From the NCBI GenBank assembly GCA_014359885.1, contig JACIYN010000017.1:97001-161000 (forward strand): a stretch of DNA of 64,000 nt. Reading direction: 5' to 3'. The stretch is from Desulfacinum sp. Lineage in GTDB: Bacteria > Desulfobacterota > Syntrophobacteria > Syntrophobacterales > DSM-9756. A program made the position numbers and the translations under genes. The notes beneath the pieces are model-generated. The model worked only from the letters and a program-made list of their open reading frames with translations, was not told the DNA's origin and made no database searches. Positions 33,078 through 41,534 of this stretch are shown one piece after another. Each line of letters opens with the position of its first letter. Positions within the stretch are counted from its first letter, which is position 1.

Positions 33078-33458
33078 TTAGGTGTAATAAATCTCGTACT
33101 GTGTGCCGTAGCTCTGGTACTGGAGGCTCAGATCCCCCAGGATCCGAGCGATGCTGGAATCGAGTTGCAGGAACTTGATCCCCATGCCCCGTGGCGTGGC
33201 CGCGTCGTCCGGGCCGTACAGGTTGGACCAGATCACCTCCCCCTCCACCTCCAGGGGCTTCTGGAAGCCGGGAAAGAGAAGGCTCAATCGAACGCGGGTC
33301 TGGATGGGCGCCGGGTCCTTGCAAAGAACGAGCATGCCCCTTTCATTGAAATGGATCGCCCGCCCCAGGCCCTTGTTGTCGCCGTAGATGAAGGCCACCT
33401 GGCAAGGCTTGGGCCTCTTTTCCCCTCCATCGCCTCCCGCGTTGGCGCCGTTGAGCAT
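33078..33458 (-). CDS. PilZ domain protein
   Basis: A 126-residue single-domain protein. The central beta-rich region (RAIHFNERGMLVLC, TRVRLSLLFPG, LEVEGEVIWSNLYGPDDAATPRGMGIKFLQLD) fits PilZ domains, which in many cases bind cyclic di-GMP. The canonical RxxxR / DxSxxG motifs are only partly recognisable (NERGMLVLC replaces DxSxxG), so ligand binding is uncertain. The start ATG at 33458 has GGAGG upstream. The longer track start at 33575 is a translation of 7-bp tandem repeats (TTDHGPRFTDYG) and is not real. It is followed by mntP after 31 bp. Confidence 0.7.
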   Translation of the reverse strand: MLNGANAGGDGGEKRPKPCQVAFIYGDNKGLGRAIHFNERGMLVLCKDPAPIQTRVRLSLLFPGFQKPLEVEGEVIWSNLYGPDDAATPRGMGIKFLQLDSSIARILGDLSLQYQSYGTQYEIYYT

Positions 33459-33465
33459 GGAGATC

Positions 33466-33525
33466 CTCCGTGATCCGTAATCCGTGAACCGTGGTCCGTG
33501 ATCCGTGGTCCGTGGTCCTGGGGGA
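33466..33525 (+). repeat. 7-bp tandem repeat array (GATCCGT/GGTCCGT)
   Basis: About eight GATCCGT, AATCCGT and GGTCCGT heptamers just upstream of the PilZ gene. The units are the complement of those at 18890-19013. Confidence 0.85.
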
Positions 33526-33582
33526 ATCGGGGGCACTGACACGCGTTCCCACGGCCGTACCCTGGAAAATCGCACACCGCGT

Positions 33583-33641
33583 TACCCCTCTACCCTACCC
33601 CTCTAATCCTTAATCCTTTAATCCTTCAATCCTTCAATCCT
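33583..33641 (+). repeat. 7-8-bp tandem repeat array (TACCCTC, AATCCTT)
   Basis: TACCCCTC units followed by AATCCTT/CAATCCTT units, ending at the pheT stop region. A distinct unit type from the other arrays. Confidence 0.7.
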
Positions 33642-33643
33642 GA

Positions 33644-36055
33644 TCAGCGAAGCTGCGCGTCGAAGGCGGCCAGCACCTTTTCGGTAATCCGCTCGTGCAG
33701 GGCGTTGACCTCTTCGTCGGTCAGGTTCCGGTCCGGAGCGCGGTACACGATGCGATACCCCACGCTCTTTCTCCCCGCCCCCAGTTGCTTGCCCCGGTAC
33801 AGGTCGAAGAGGTCCACCTGTTCCACCAGCGGTTCCCGGAGGGACCGGATGTAGTCCAGCGGAGCGGCCACCGGCAGATCGTCGGCCACGATGAGGGCCA
33901 TGTCCCGGGTGACCGAGGGAAATTTGGGAAGGGGCGAAAAACCGGGATGGGGCCGCTTCAGTTGGTAGAGGGTTTCAAAATCCAGTTCGAAGTAGAAGGT
34001 GTCCCTCTTGAGGTCGAACGCCTCCTGCACGTCGGGGTGGACCCTTCCCACCGATCCCACCAACGTGGCCGCCACATGGACGGCGGCACCCACGGACGGG
34101 TCGCAGTACGGGGGAAGCGGCTCCCGGGAAAAGCGAACGGCGTCCGGGCCCAGGTGAAACCGTTCCAGCACGGCTTCCACCGCTCCCTTGGCGTCCGCAT
34201 AGTCCACCGTTTCCTCGGATCCATACAACGGGTGGGGGACGCGGCGTCCGGCCAGGATGCCCACGAGATGGTGGTCCTCCTGCGGCAGGGCTTCCCCCTC
34301 TCGGGGCAGGAAGACCTTGCTCAATTCAAAGAGCCGAAAATCCGTGTTGGCCCGATCGAAGTTGTGGCGGGCCGTCAAGAGCAGCCCGGGGAGGAGTGAC
34401 GTACGCATGACCGCCTGCTCCTCGCTCAAGGGATTCAAAAGCCGTACGGGCTGCAGGCGCGGGTCTCCTTCGGGTAGCCCGAGGTCTTGCAGGGTCTTTT
34501 CGGGGATGAAGGAGTACGTCAAGACTTCGTCGAACCCGATGGCCGTCAGGGTCTCCTTGAGCTTCTGGCGCAAGGTGGCATGGGGGTCCGGCGGATCGGC
34601 GTAAAGCGGCGCCGTGGCGTGGGTGACCGGCACCCGATCGTAGCCCACGAGGCGGGCCACCTCTTCGGCCAGGTCCACTTCCCGCGTCACGTCGGAGCGG
34701 CAGGAAGGGGGTGTGACCAGGAGGGTCTCTGAATCCTTCCGCTCCACCTGCATTTCGATGGATTCCAGGACACGTGCCATGGCACCGGCATCCAGGTCGA
34801 GGCCCAGGAAGCGGTTCACCTTGGGAACGCGCAGTTCAATGGTGGGGCGGGCGATGGGCGCCGGGTATTCGTCGATGACCCCCTTGGCCAGAACCCCCCC
34901 GGCCAGCTGGACCATGAGCTGGGCCGCACGATCCACCGCCCGGATGACGCCCTCCGGGTCGATGCCCCGCTCGAAACGGTAGCTCGACTCCGTTCGAAGG
35001 CCCAGTTTGCGGCTGGAGCGCCGGATGCCTTCCGGCTGGAAATAAGCGCTTTCGATGAGCACCTGGGTGGTCTGATCGGTGATTTCCGAGTCGAGGCCGC
35101 CCATGATGCCGGCGATGGCCACGGGACCTACGCCGTCGCAAATCAGAAGCGTATCGTCGAAAAGGGTCCGTTCCACTCCGTCCAGCGTGGAGAACCGCTC
35201 TCCGGCATGGGCCCGGCGCACCACGATCCGTCCTTCCCGCAGGCGCTCGTAGTCGAAGGCATGGAGCGGCTGGCCTAGTTCCATCATCACGTAGTTGGTC
35301 ACGTCCACCACATTGTTGATGGACCGGATGCCGGCGGCTTCCAGGCGGCGCTTCATCCACTGGGGAGACGGCCCGATGCGCACACCCCGGATGAGGCGGG
35401 CCGCATAGCGCGGGCAACCCACGGGGTCCTGGATGGTGACGGAGGCGGTGTCGTGGATGGGGGGGCCGTCTTCGGCCAGGGTGATTTCCGGGTAGCGCAG
35501 TTGCGTGCCGCAGATGGCTGCGACCTCGCGGGCCACGCCGACCATGGAAAGGCAGTCGCCCCGGTTGGGGGTGATGGAAACGTCCAGGACGGCGTCGTCC
35601 AGGTCCATGGCCTCCAGCAAGGTCTTTCCCAGGGGCAGATGGGGATCGAGAACCCAGATGCCGGAAGCGTCCTCACCCAGGAGAAGCTCCCGTTGGCTGC
35701 AAAGCATGCCCTCGGACAACTGACCGCGGATCTTGGCTTCGGAAAGTTTCTGGCCGTTGGGAAGGACGGCTCCCGGAAGCGCCAGGGCCACCACCTGCCC
35801 CGGGGCCACGTTGGGAGCCCCGCAGACCACCTGCCGGATGCGGGTGCCGTCGTGAACGTCGCACAACCGGAGCTTGTCCGCGTTGGGATGGGGTCGAACG
35901 GCATCCACCCGCGCCACGACCACTTGCCTAAGAAAGGCATGGGGGCGTTCGACGGACTCCACCTCCAGGCCCGCCATGGTGAGGCGGTCCGCAAGGGTGT
36001 CGGCGTCCACGGTGAGGTCCACATAGTCCTTGAGCCACTGGGTGCTTACACGCAT
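33644..36055 (-). CDS. pheT: Phenylalanyl-tRNA synthetase beta subunit
   Basis: An 803-residue beta subunit of the (alpha-beta)2 PheRS, normal in length. It contains the N-terminal tRNA-binding domain (VVVARVDAVRPHPNADKLRLC near residue 45), the B3/B4 editing region (YAARLIRGVRIG near 215), the B5 domain, the catalytic-like core (LRTESSYRFERGIDPEG near 360) and the C-terminal anticodon-binding FDX-ACB domain (FPSVTRDMALIV near 705). The ATG at 36055 follows GAGAGGGGAA; the track start at 36112 is not supported. It follows pheS by 131 bp, in which an 11-bp stem hairpin lies. It is the last gene of the thrS-pheT set. Confidence 0.95.
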   Translation of the reverse strand: MRVSTQWLKDYVDLTVDADTLADRLTMAGLEVESVERPHAFLRQVVVARVDAVRPHPNADKLRLCDVHDGTRIRQVVCGAPNVAPGQVVALALPGAVLPNGQKLSEAKIRGQLSEGMLCSQRELLLGEDASGIWVLDPHLPLGKTLLEAMDLDDAVLDVSITPNRGDCLSMVGVAREVAAICGTQLRYPEITLAEDGPPIHDTASVTIQDPVGCPRYAARLIRGVRIGPSPQWMKRRLEAAGIRSINNVVDVTNYVMMELGQPLHAFDYERLREGRIVVRRAHAGERFSTLDGVERTLFDDTLLICDGVGPVAIAGIMGGLDSEITDQTTQVLIESAYFQPEGIRRSSRKLGLRTESSYRFERGIDPEGVIRAVDRAAQLMVQLAGGVLAKGVIDEYPAPIARPTIELRVPKVNRFLGLDLDAGAMARVLESIEMQVERKDSETLLVTPPSCRSDVTREVDLAEEVARLVGYDRVPVTHATAPLYADPPDPHATLRQKLKETLTAIGFDEVLTYSFIPEKTLQDLGLPEGDPRLQPVRLLNPLSEEQAVMRTSLLPGLLLTARHNFDRANTDFRLFELSKVFLPREGEALPQEDHHLVGILAGRRVPHPLYGSEETVDYADAKGAVEAVLERFHLGPDAVRFSREPLPPYCDPSVGAAVHVAATLVGSVGRVHPDVQEAFDLKRDTFYFELDFETLYQLKRPHPGFSPLPKFPSVTRDMALIVADDLPVAAPLDYIRSLREPLVEQVDLFDLYRGKQLGAGRKSVGYRIVYRAPDRNLTDEEVNALHERITEKVLAAFDAQLR

Positions 36056-36104
36056 CGATGTTCCCCTCTCAGTGCCTGATGGAGCGCCCTCGCCGTTTAC
36101 GACA

Positions 36105-36132
36105 AAGGGCACGACCCGGTCGTCGTGCCCTT
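36105..36132 (-). other. Hairpin between pheS and pheT
   Basis: AAGGGCACGAC pairs perfectly with GTCGTGCCCTT around a 6-base loop. On the transcript it is followed by TTTGTCG, a weak U run, so it could be a partial terminator or a processing or stability hairpin. It lies in the 131-bp spacer between the two PheRS subunit genes. Confidence 0.6.
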
Positions 36133-36186
36133 CGTGGGGGAGCGGCGGAAGATGAAAACGGTGAGGCCCGGCGATGACTCTCCCCG

Positions 36187-37197
36187 CTAGAACTGCCTCA
36201 AGAATCGGACGTCGTTTTCGAAAAAGAGCCGCAGGTCGTTGATCCCGTAGCGAAGCATGGCGATCCGTTCGATGCCCATCCCGAAGGCGAAGCCGGTCAC
36301 TTCATCGGGATCGTAACCGACCATTTTGAAGACCTCCGGGTCCACCATGCCGGATCCCAGGATCTCCAGCCAGCCGGTCTGGGAGCAGACCCGGCACCCG
36401 GCCCCCCGGCACATGACGCACTGGATGTCCACTTCCGCACTGGGCTCGGTGAACGGAAAGAAGCTGGGGCGGAAGCGAAGGCCCACATGAGGGCCGAACA
36501 TTTGATGGACAAAGACGGTGAGAACGCCCTTGAGGTCCCCGAAGGAGATGTCGCGCCCCACCATGAGGCCTTCCACCTGATGGAACATGGGCGTGTGGGT
36601 GACGTCCGAATCGCATCGGTAGGCCTTGCCGGGCGCGATGATCTTGATGGGCGGGCGCTTCTTTTCCATGGTGCGGATCTGAAGCGGAGACGTATGGGTG
36701 CGCAGGACCACCTCGTCCGACACGTAGAAGGTGTCTTGCATGTCGCGGGCCGGGTGGTCCTTGGGGATGTTGAGGGCCTCGAAGTTGTAGTAGTCCAGCT
36801 CGACTTCCGGTCCTTCCACGGTCTCAAAGCCCAGGCGGTTGAAGATGGCCGCGATGTCCATGGCCGTCTGCGTGATGGGGTGCAACCGGCCGGAAAGGGG
36901 ACGTCGTCCGGGAACCGTTACGTCCAGCACGGACTTGGGGCGCTTGGCCTCCTCTTTGGCCTTGCGGATCGCTTCGGCAAGACGTTCCTCGAGGGCCGCC
37001 TTCACCTCGTTCAAGACCCGGCCGGCCTCAGGCCGGGCCTCCGCGGGCACCGCGCCGAGGCGCTTGAAGAGGGCCGTGAGCTTGCCCTTGCGGCCCAAAA
37101 AGCCCACGCGGACCGCATCCAGGGCCTTCAGGTCTGCGCCCGCCGCCGCGATGGCCCCTTCCGCCTCCCGAAGAAGTGTGCGCGCATCCTCTTCCAT
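36187..37197 (-). CDS. pheS: Phenylalanyl-tRNA synthetase alpha subunit
   Basis: A 336-residue catalytic subunit. Class II motifs include [13 protein letters not shown] (residues ~205-218) and the glycine-rich [14 protein letters not shown] near 305-318. A cysteine cluster, [14 protein letters not shown] near 255, is common in bacterial PheS. The N-terminal ~85 residues form the coiled-coil that contacts tRNA. The gene is 6 bp after rplT, making co-transcription near certain, and precedes pheT as in most bacteria. Everything matches an intact enzyme. Confidence 0.95.
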   Translation of the reverse strand: MEEDARTLLREAEGAIAAAGADLKALDAVRVGFLGRKGKLTALFKRLGAVPAEARPEAGRVLNEVKAALEERLAEAIRKAKEEAKRPKSVLDVTVPGRRPLSGRLHPITQTAMDIAAIFNRLGFETVEGPEVELDYYNFEALNIPKDHPARDMQDTFYVSDEVVLRTHTSPLQIRTMEKKRPPIKIIAPGKAYRCDSDVTHTPMFHQVEGLMVGRDISFGDLKGVLTVFVHQMFGPHVGLRFRPSFFPFTEPSAEVDIQCVMCRGAGCRVCSQTGWLEILGSGMVDPEVFKMVGYDPDEVTGFAFGMGIERIAMLRYGINDLRLFFENDVRFLRQF

Positions 37198-37203
37198 GGG
37201 TCC

Positions 37204-37557
37204 CTACGCCGCTTCCTTGGCAACGGCCACCAGTTGGGCGAAGGCCTGGGGATCGGACACGGCCAAGCCCGCCAGCACCTTGCGGTCCAACTCCACGTTG
37301 GCCTTCTTCAGTCCGCTCATGAAGGCGGAATAGCTCAGTCCGTGTTGGCGCGCCGCTGCATTGATGCGCATGATCCACAGGCTTCGGAAGTTGCGCTTCT
37401 TGGCCCGGCGATCCCGATAGGCGTAAACCAGGGCGCGACTGACGGTTTCCTTGGCGGTGCGCAACAGCCGGCCGCGACCACCGCGGTAGCCCTTGGCCAT
37501 ATTGAGAATCTTTTTGCGGCGCTGACGTGATTTCACCGCCTTTTTGACTCGAGGCAT
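37204..37557 (-). CDS. rplT: 50S ribosomal protein L20
   Basis: A 117-residue protein starting [18 protein letters not shown]. The conserved blocks are [18 protein letters not shown] and [21 protein letters not shown]20 binds 23S rRNA early in assembly and in some bacteria represses rpmI-rplT translation through a leader RNA. Length and sequence are as expected. It lies 54 bp after rpmI and 6 bp before pheS, in the standard infC-rpmI-rplT arrangement. An AAGGAG-type site precedes the ATG. Confidence 0.97.
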   Translation of the reverse strand: MPRVKKAVKSRQRRKKILNMAKGYRGGRGRLLRTAKETVSRALVYAYRDRRAKKRNFRSLWIMRINAAARQHGLSYSAFMSGLKKANVELDRKVLAGLAVSDPQAFAQLVAVAKEAA

Positions 37558-37611
37558 CTTTCCACTCCTTGAACGTCACAAGTGTCTGTATGGAACAGGC
37601 CCTGCCGGCGC

Positions 37612-37809
37612 CTAGAGGTACGGCAGCATCCTCTGCAGACCCTTCACATTGGCGGGGTCCACGATGGTGGATCGGCGAAGCGCCCGCTTGCGTTTGGAGC
37701 TCTTCTTGGTGAGGATGTGACTCTTGTAGGCTTTGGCTCGCGCAAAGCGTCCGCCTCCGGTCTTGCGAAAGCGCTTCGCGGCTCCACGGTTGGTTTTGAG
37801 CTTTGGCAT
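37612..37809 (-). CDS. rpmI: 50S ribosomal protein L35
   Basis: A 65-residue basic protein starting [18 protein letters not shown] and containing [12 protein letters not shown]; it is a complete L35. The ATG at 37809 is preceded by CGGAGGA. The ORF track starts nine codons earlier (37836), which is not supported. It is separated from infC by 198 bp. That interval contains a promoter-like sequence and a strong stem, so rpmI-rplT may be expressed separately from infC and could be subject to L20-type feedback (inference). Confidence 0.97.
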   Translation of the reverse strand: MPKLKTNRGAAKRFRKTGGGRFARAKAYKSHILTKKSSKRKRALRRSTIVDPANVKGLQRMLPYL

Positions 37810-37871
37810 GGATTCCTCCGAATGGTCTCGTTTCACAAAGTCTCAGACCGGGCTCTTTCGGCACAAAACAG

Positions 37872-37899
37872 CGCAACCCCGCACAAGGGCGGTGTTGCG
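37872..37899 (-). other. Hairpin in the rpmI leader (possible L20-type leader)
   Basis: CGCAACACCGC on the transcript pairs with GCGGGGTTGCG, with one mismatch, around CCTTGT. It sits in the ~150-nt leader between the putative promoter and rpmI. I cannot confirm that it matches a known L20 leader consensus. Confidence 0.4.
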
Positions 37900-37961
37900 T
37901 CCGGCACGGGGACGGGCGTACGCGTCGGAAAGCCTCGTCCCCGCGGTGGATCGAGGCGTGT

Positions 37962-37990
37962 AATCTATTGACACCCCTGGGGTGTGTCAA
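37962..37990 (-). promoter_or_regulatory. Putative sigma-70 promoter overlapping a palindrome, upstream of rpmI
   Basis: On the minus strand TTGACA (37990-37985) is followed after exactly 17 bp by TAGATT (37967-37962). The -35 box and spacer form a near-perfect inverted repeat, TTGACACACCCC and GGGGTGTCAA. It is placed after the infC stop and before rpmI, so it could give separate rpmI-rplT-pheST transcription under a repressor. Confidence 0.5.
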
Positions 37991-38007
37991 GCTTTTTGTG
38001 AGGAAGG

Positions 38008-38520
38008 TTAGGCCTTTGGCGCCAGGATCATGACCATGTTGCGCCCTTCCATCTTGGGCGGCATCTCCACGACCGCTTCGTCCTGGAGCTCATCGAGGAT
38101 CTTCTGGAGCACCATGGCCCCGCGCTCCTTGAAGGCGATCTCCCGGCCGCGGAAGATGACCGTCACCTTGGCCTTGTCCTTCTGGGCCAAAAAGCGCCGG
38201 ATGTGACGCAACTTGGTCTGGATGTCGTGGTCATCGGTCTTGGGGCGCACCTTCACTTCCTTGACCTGGATGACCGTCTGCTTCTTCTTGGCTTCCTGAG
38301 ATCTCTTGCTCTGCAAGTACTTGAACTTCCCGTAGTCCATGATCTTGCAGACGGGAGGATCGGCATTGGGGGCCACTTCCACCAGGTCCAAGCCTTCCTC
38401 TCGGGCCGCCTCCAGCGCCTGTTGAAGGGGCATGATCCCTAGTTGGGCGCCGTCGGAACCAATGACGCGCACTTCGCGAGCCCGAATCCTCTCGTTCACG
38501 TTGCCTTCTTGCTTTTTCAG
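38008..38520 (-). CDS. infC: Translation initiation factor IF-3, probable CTG start
   Basis: IF-3 prevents premature 70S assembly and checks initiator tRNA. The product has [34 protein letters not shown], and [15 protein letters not shown] in the linker to the C-domain; the length is normal. The ORF track gives a GTG start at 38499, which has no Shine-Dalgarno. An AAGGAGG (38535-38529) lies 8 bases before an in-frame CTG at 38520. Starting there adds seven residues (KKQEGN...), comparable with other IF-3 N-termini. Unusual infC start codons (AUU in E. coli) are known to allow autoregulation. The downstream GTG remains an alternative. It is followed by rpmI. Confidence 0.93.
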   Translation of the reverse strand: MKKQEGNVNERIRAREVRVIGSDGAQLGIMPLQQALEAAREEGLDLVEVAPNADPPVCKIMDYGKFKYLQSKRSQEAKKKQTVIQVKEVKVRPKTDDHDIQTKLRHIRRFLAQKDKAKVTVIFRGREIAFKERGAMVLQKILDELQDEAVVEMPPKMEGRNMVMILAPKA

Positions 38521-38679
38521 GGCCTTCTCCTCCTTGCTGGATGTTCTTTTTGGAATGGGTCCAAGTAAGCAGCTGCGGAACTCTATCCGCCGCCGCGGGA
38601 TGAAAGCTGTGTTCGTCTATTGGCCTCTCTGTGCGGCTCCGGTTCTTTCTCCCATGAGCCTAGCGGACCCCACAGGGGG

Positions 38680-40626
38680 TCACACGGCGCCGAGGCCGAT
38701 GCGCCCGCCGGAGCCTTCCAGGCATTCCTTTTCCACCAGCTGGACGAACTCTTCCACGGGCATGAGGTCCAGTTGCGTGCCGTCCCGGCGCCTCGGCCGC
38801 ACGCCGCCGGCCTCCACTTCCTTGTCGCCCACCACCAACATGTAGGGAACCTTCTGGAGCTGGGCCTCGCGGATCTTGAATCCCAGCTTCTCGTTTCTCT
38901 CATCGATTTCCGCCCGCACCCCGGCGTCGCGGAGTTGCCCGTACACTCTGCGCGCGAAGTCCAGCTGGCTGTCGGTGACGGTCACCACCACGGCCTGCAC
39001 GGGGGCCAGCCAGGTGGGGAACGCGCCGGCGTAATGCTCGATGAGCACCCCCATGAAGCGCTCGATGGCCCCCAGAATGACCCGGTGGAGCATCACGGGC
39101 CGATGGCGGTTGCCGTCCGGACCCACGTAGGTAAGATCGAAGCGTTCCGGCAGGGTGAAGTCGCACTGGATGGTGGCGCATTGCCACTTGCGTTCCAGGG
39201 CGTCCTTGAGCTTCACGTCGATCTTGGGACCGTAGAAGGCGCCTTCCCCTTCGCAGATGTGATAGGGAATGCCCTTGTCCTGGAGGGCGTCCATGAGCGC
39301 CCTGGTGGCCCGTTCCCAGTCTTCGTCGGTTCCGATGGACTTCTCCGGGCGGGTGCTGATTTCCATCTCGTAGTCGAAGCCGAAAAGGCCCATGACCTCA
39401 ATGACGAAATCCACGATGCCCTGGATTTCCGAATGGAGCTGTTCCGGCGTGCACAGGATGTGGGCATCGTCCTGGGTGAACTGACGGACGCGCAACAACC
39501 CGTGGAGAACGCCCGACTTCTCATGGCGGTGCACGGTGCCCAGTTCGAAAAACCGCAGGGGCAGGTCCCGGTAGCTGCGGACCTTGGACTTGTAGATGAT
39601 CATGTGCGACAGACAGTTCATGGGCTTGATGCCGTAGGACTGCCCGTCGATTTCGGTGAAGTACATGTTTTCGCGGTAGTTGTCGAAATGGCCGGATCGC
39701 TTCCACAGCTCGGTCTTGAGCAGGGTCGGCCCCATGACGATCTGGTAGCCGCGGCGGAGATGTTCCCGCTTTTCGAAGGTCTCCAGGATGTGGCGGAGCA
39801 GAGCGCCCTTGGGATGGTAGATGACCATCCCGGCTCCCACCTCGTCGGAAAAGCTGAAAAGATCCAGTTCGCGCCCCAGCTTGCGGTGATCGCGCTTTTG
39901 GGCTTCCTCCAGGAACTGCAGGTACTTCTTGAGGGCCTTGATGTCGGCGAAGGCCGTTCCGTAGATGCGCTGGAGCATGGGGTTTCGTTCGTCGCCCCGC
40001 CAGTAGGCGCCGGCCACGGAAAGGAGCTTGCACGCCTTGATGTAGCCGGTGTGGGGGATGTGGGGACCCCGGCAAAGGTCCACAAAGTCTCCCTGGCGAT
40101 AGATGGAGATGGTGGGCTCTTCCAGTTCTTCCAGGAGCTCCACCTTGTACTTTTCGCCCTTTTGGCGAAAGAGCTCGATGGCCTCCTCCCGGGCCACCTC
40201 CTGCCGTTCAAAGGGAACCTTCGCCTGGATGATCTCCTGCATCTTGGCTTCGATCTTGGCGAGATCGGCGGGGCTGAAGGGCTGCGGCACGTCGAAATCG
40301 TAGTAGAATCCGTTTTCGATGGCCGGTCCGATGGCCACCTTGGCCTCCGGAAAGAGGCTGAGCACGGCCTGGGCCATCACATGGGAGGTGCTGTGGCGGA
40401 GGATTTCGAGCCCTTCCGGACTGTCGGCCGCCACCGGTTCCAGCACGGCGTCCTGTTCCACGGGCCGGGTGAGATCCACAAGGCGACCATTGAGTCGTGC
40501 CGCGATCCATTGGTTGCCCTTGACTCCCAGGTCCCGAAGAGCGTCCTGGACGGTTTGGCCAGCCGGCAACTCCACACTTTTGCCATCCGGCAAAGACACT
40601 CGTACGTGTTCCGATTCTTCGTGCAT
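38680..40626 (-). CDS. thrS: Threonyl-tRNA synthetase
   Basis: A 648-residue class II synthetase, normal in length. It has the TGS domain ([23 protein letters not shown], residues ~8-30), the editing domain ([23 protein letters not shown] near 75), then catalytic motifs ([48 protein letters not shown] near 355-390), and the C-terminal anticodon domain. The ATG at 40626 matches the family; the track start at 40914 lies inside tRNA-Val read in frame. It is the first gene of thrS-infC-rpmI-rplT-pheS-pheT. A terminator hairpin lies 60 bp upstream in the leader, so attenuation is possible. Confidence 0.95.
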   Translation of the reverse strand: MHEESEHVRVSLPDGKSVELPAGQTVQDALRDLGVKGNQWIAARLNGRLVDLTRPVEQDAVLEPVAADSPEGLEILRHSTSHVMAQAVLSLFPEAKVAIGPAIENGFYYDFDVPQPFSPADLAKIEAKMQEIIQAKVPFERQEVAREEAIELFRQKGEKYKVELLEELEEPTISIYRQGDFVDLCRGPHIPHTGYIKACKLLSVAGAYWRGDERNPMLQRIYGTAFADIKALKKYLQFLEEAQKRDHRKLGRELDLFSFSDEVGAGMVIYHPKGALLRHILETFEKREHLRRGYQIVMGPTLLKTELWKRSGHFDNYRENMYFTEIDGQSYGIKPMNCLSHMIIYKSKVRSYRDLPLRFFELGTVHRHEKSGVLHGLLRVRQFTQDDAHILCTPEQLHSEIQGIVDFVIEVMGLFGFDYEMEISTRPEKSIGTDEDWERATRALMDALQDKGIPYHICEGEGAFYGPKIDVKLKDALERKWQCATIQCDFTLPERFDLTYVGPDGNRHRPVMLHRVILGAIERFMGVLIEHYAGAFPTWLAPVQAVVVTVTDSQLDFARRVYGQLRDAGVRAEIDERNEKLGFKIREAQLQKVPYMLVVGDKEVEAGGVRPRRRDGTQLDLMPVEEFVQLVEKECLEGSGGRIGLGAV

Positions 40627-40686
40627 TCCCTGTTCATCCCCTTTCTTGGCATCCGCCGGCGGGCCCCCTTGCGGCTCCGGCGAAAC

Positions 40687-40726
40687 AAAAAGAGCATCAG
40701 CCGCCGCAAGACGGGACTGATGCTCT
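40687..40726 (-). terminator. Intrinsic terminator between tRNA-Val and thrS
   Basis: On the minus strand AGAGCATCAG (40726-40717) pairs with CTGATGCTCT (40700-40691), followed by a short U run (TTTTTG). It may end the tRNA-Val transcript, or act as an attenuator in the thrS leader, since it lies ~60 bp before the thrS ATG. Confidence 0.7.
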
Positions 40727-40853
40727 GTGATGTTCAATCGGCTTGCGCGCTGGATTGTGATACGCGTGCTGGTTTGCGCTTCACCCGATGGCCTTGCGTA
40801 TCTGTGTCGGTGTGCGTCTCGGATTCCGTGACCCGTTCCCCCTTCGAAAGGGG

Positions 40854-40928
40854 TGGTAGGCACGGGCGGGATTGAACCGCCGACTTCTACCGCGTCAAGG
40901 TAGCGCTCTCCCACTGAGCTACGTGCCT
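40854..40928 (-). tRNA. tRNA-Val (anticodon GAC)
   Basis: A 75-nt tRNA including encoded CCA. The acceptor AGGCACG pairs with CGTGCCT, followed by discriminator A and CCA. The D arm starts TAGCTCAG, the anticodon stem CTACC/GGTAG encloses TTGACGC, and the T arm has GGCGG, TTCAATC, CCGCC. Anticodon GAC reads GUC/GUU valine codons. A sigma-70 promoter lies just upstream. Confidence 0.95.
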
Positions 40929-40942
40929 ACAAAGTTGGTCTC

Positions 40943-40971
40943 CCTATAGCGAAACAGCCCGAGGGTGTCAA
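40943..40971 (-). promoter_or_regulatory. Sigma-70 promoter for tRNA-Val (and possibly thrS operon)
   Basis: TTGACA (40971-40966), a 17-bp spacer and TATAGG (40948-40943) on the minus strand. The tRNA 5' end follows about 14 nt after the -10, ideal for tRNA transcription. It lies between the pgsA stop and the tRNA. Confidence 0.75.
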
Positions 40972-40985
40972 GGAAAATGCAAGCC

Positions 40986-41534
40986 TCAGGCGGTGCCGCC
41001 GCTCGTGTCCCCCTCCCAGAGGCGGAAGGCGATGAGGATGTAGTGGATGCCGCTGGTGATGGTCAGAAGTCCCGTGACCACGTAAAGGCTCTGCTTGGCC
41101 CAGATGGGAAGCGTCAGCAGGGGCGTGGCCAGGGTTGCCAGCACGGTGACGATTTGGGACAAGGTCGTGAATTTGCTCACCCAACTGGGGCGGATCTCCA
41201 CCCGCACCTGAAAGAACATGAGCGTCATGACGCCGATGACGATGAGGGCGTCCCGGCTGACGGCGATCACCACCAGGGAGGTGGGAAGGAGCTTGAGACG
41301 GCCCAGGAGAATGAAACTGCTCACCAGGAGGATCTTGTCGGCCAGTGGATCCAGGTAGGCCCCGAGTCGGCTCTTTTGGTGAAAGACCCGGGCGATGAAG
41401 CCGTCCAGTCCGTCGGTGATCCCGGCCAAGAAGAAGACGAGAAGCGCTTCCGTGAGCCGGGATCCCAGCAGGAGCCACACCAGGAGCGGGGTGAGCAAGA
41501 TCCGGATAAGCGTCAGGAGGTTGGGAACGGTCAT
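40986..41534 (-). CDS. pgsA: CDP-diacylglycerol-glycerol-3-phosphate 3-phosphatidyltransferase
   Basis: A 182-residue membrane enzyme making phosphatidylglycerol phosphate from CDP-diacylglycerol. It contains the CDP-alcohol phosphatidyltransferase signature DGLDGFIARVFHQKSRLGAY followed by LDPLADK, with all conserved aspartates in place (residues ~40-67), and about five to six membrane helices. The start MTVPNLLTLIRI is typical of PgsA. Its ATG overlaps by 4 bp the end of the upstream secreted-protein gene, so the two are co-translated. It ends 15 bp before the promoter of tRNA-Val. Confidence 0.92.
   Translation of the reverse strand: MTVPNLLTLIRILLTPLLVWLLLGSRLTEALLVFFLAGITDGLDGFIARVFHQKSRLGAYLDPLADKILLVSSFILLGRLKLLPTSLVVIAVSRDALIVIGVMTLMFFQVRVEIRPSWVSKFTTLSQIVTVLATLATPLLTLPIWAKQSLYVVTGLLTITSGIHYILIAFRLWEGDTSGGTA

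Noticed and set aside
40741-40860. Threonine-rich leader peptide for thrS (ACG, ACG, ACC, ACA, ACG in eleven codons)
   Set aside because: No in-frame start codon precedes it before the tRNA; kept only as a hint for the leader terminator finding.
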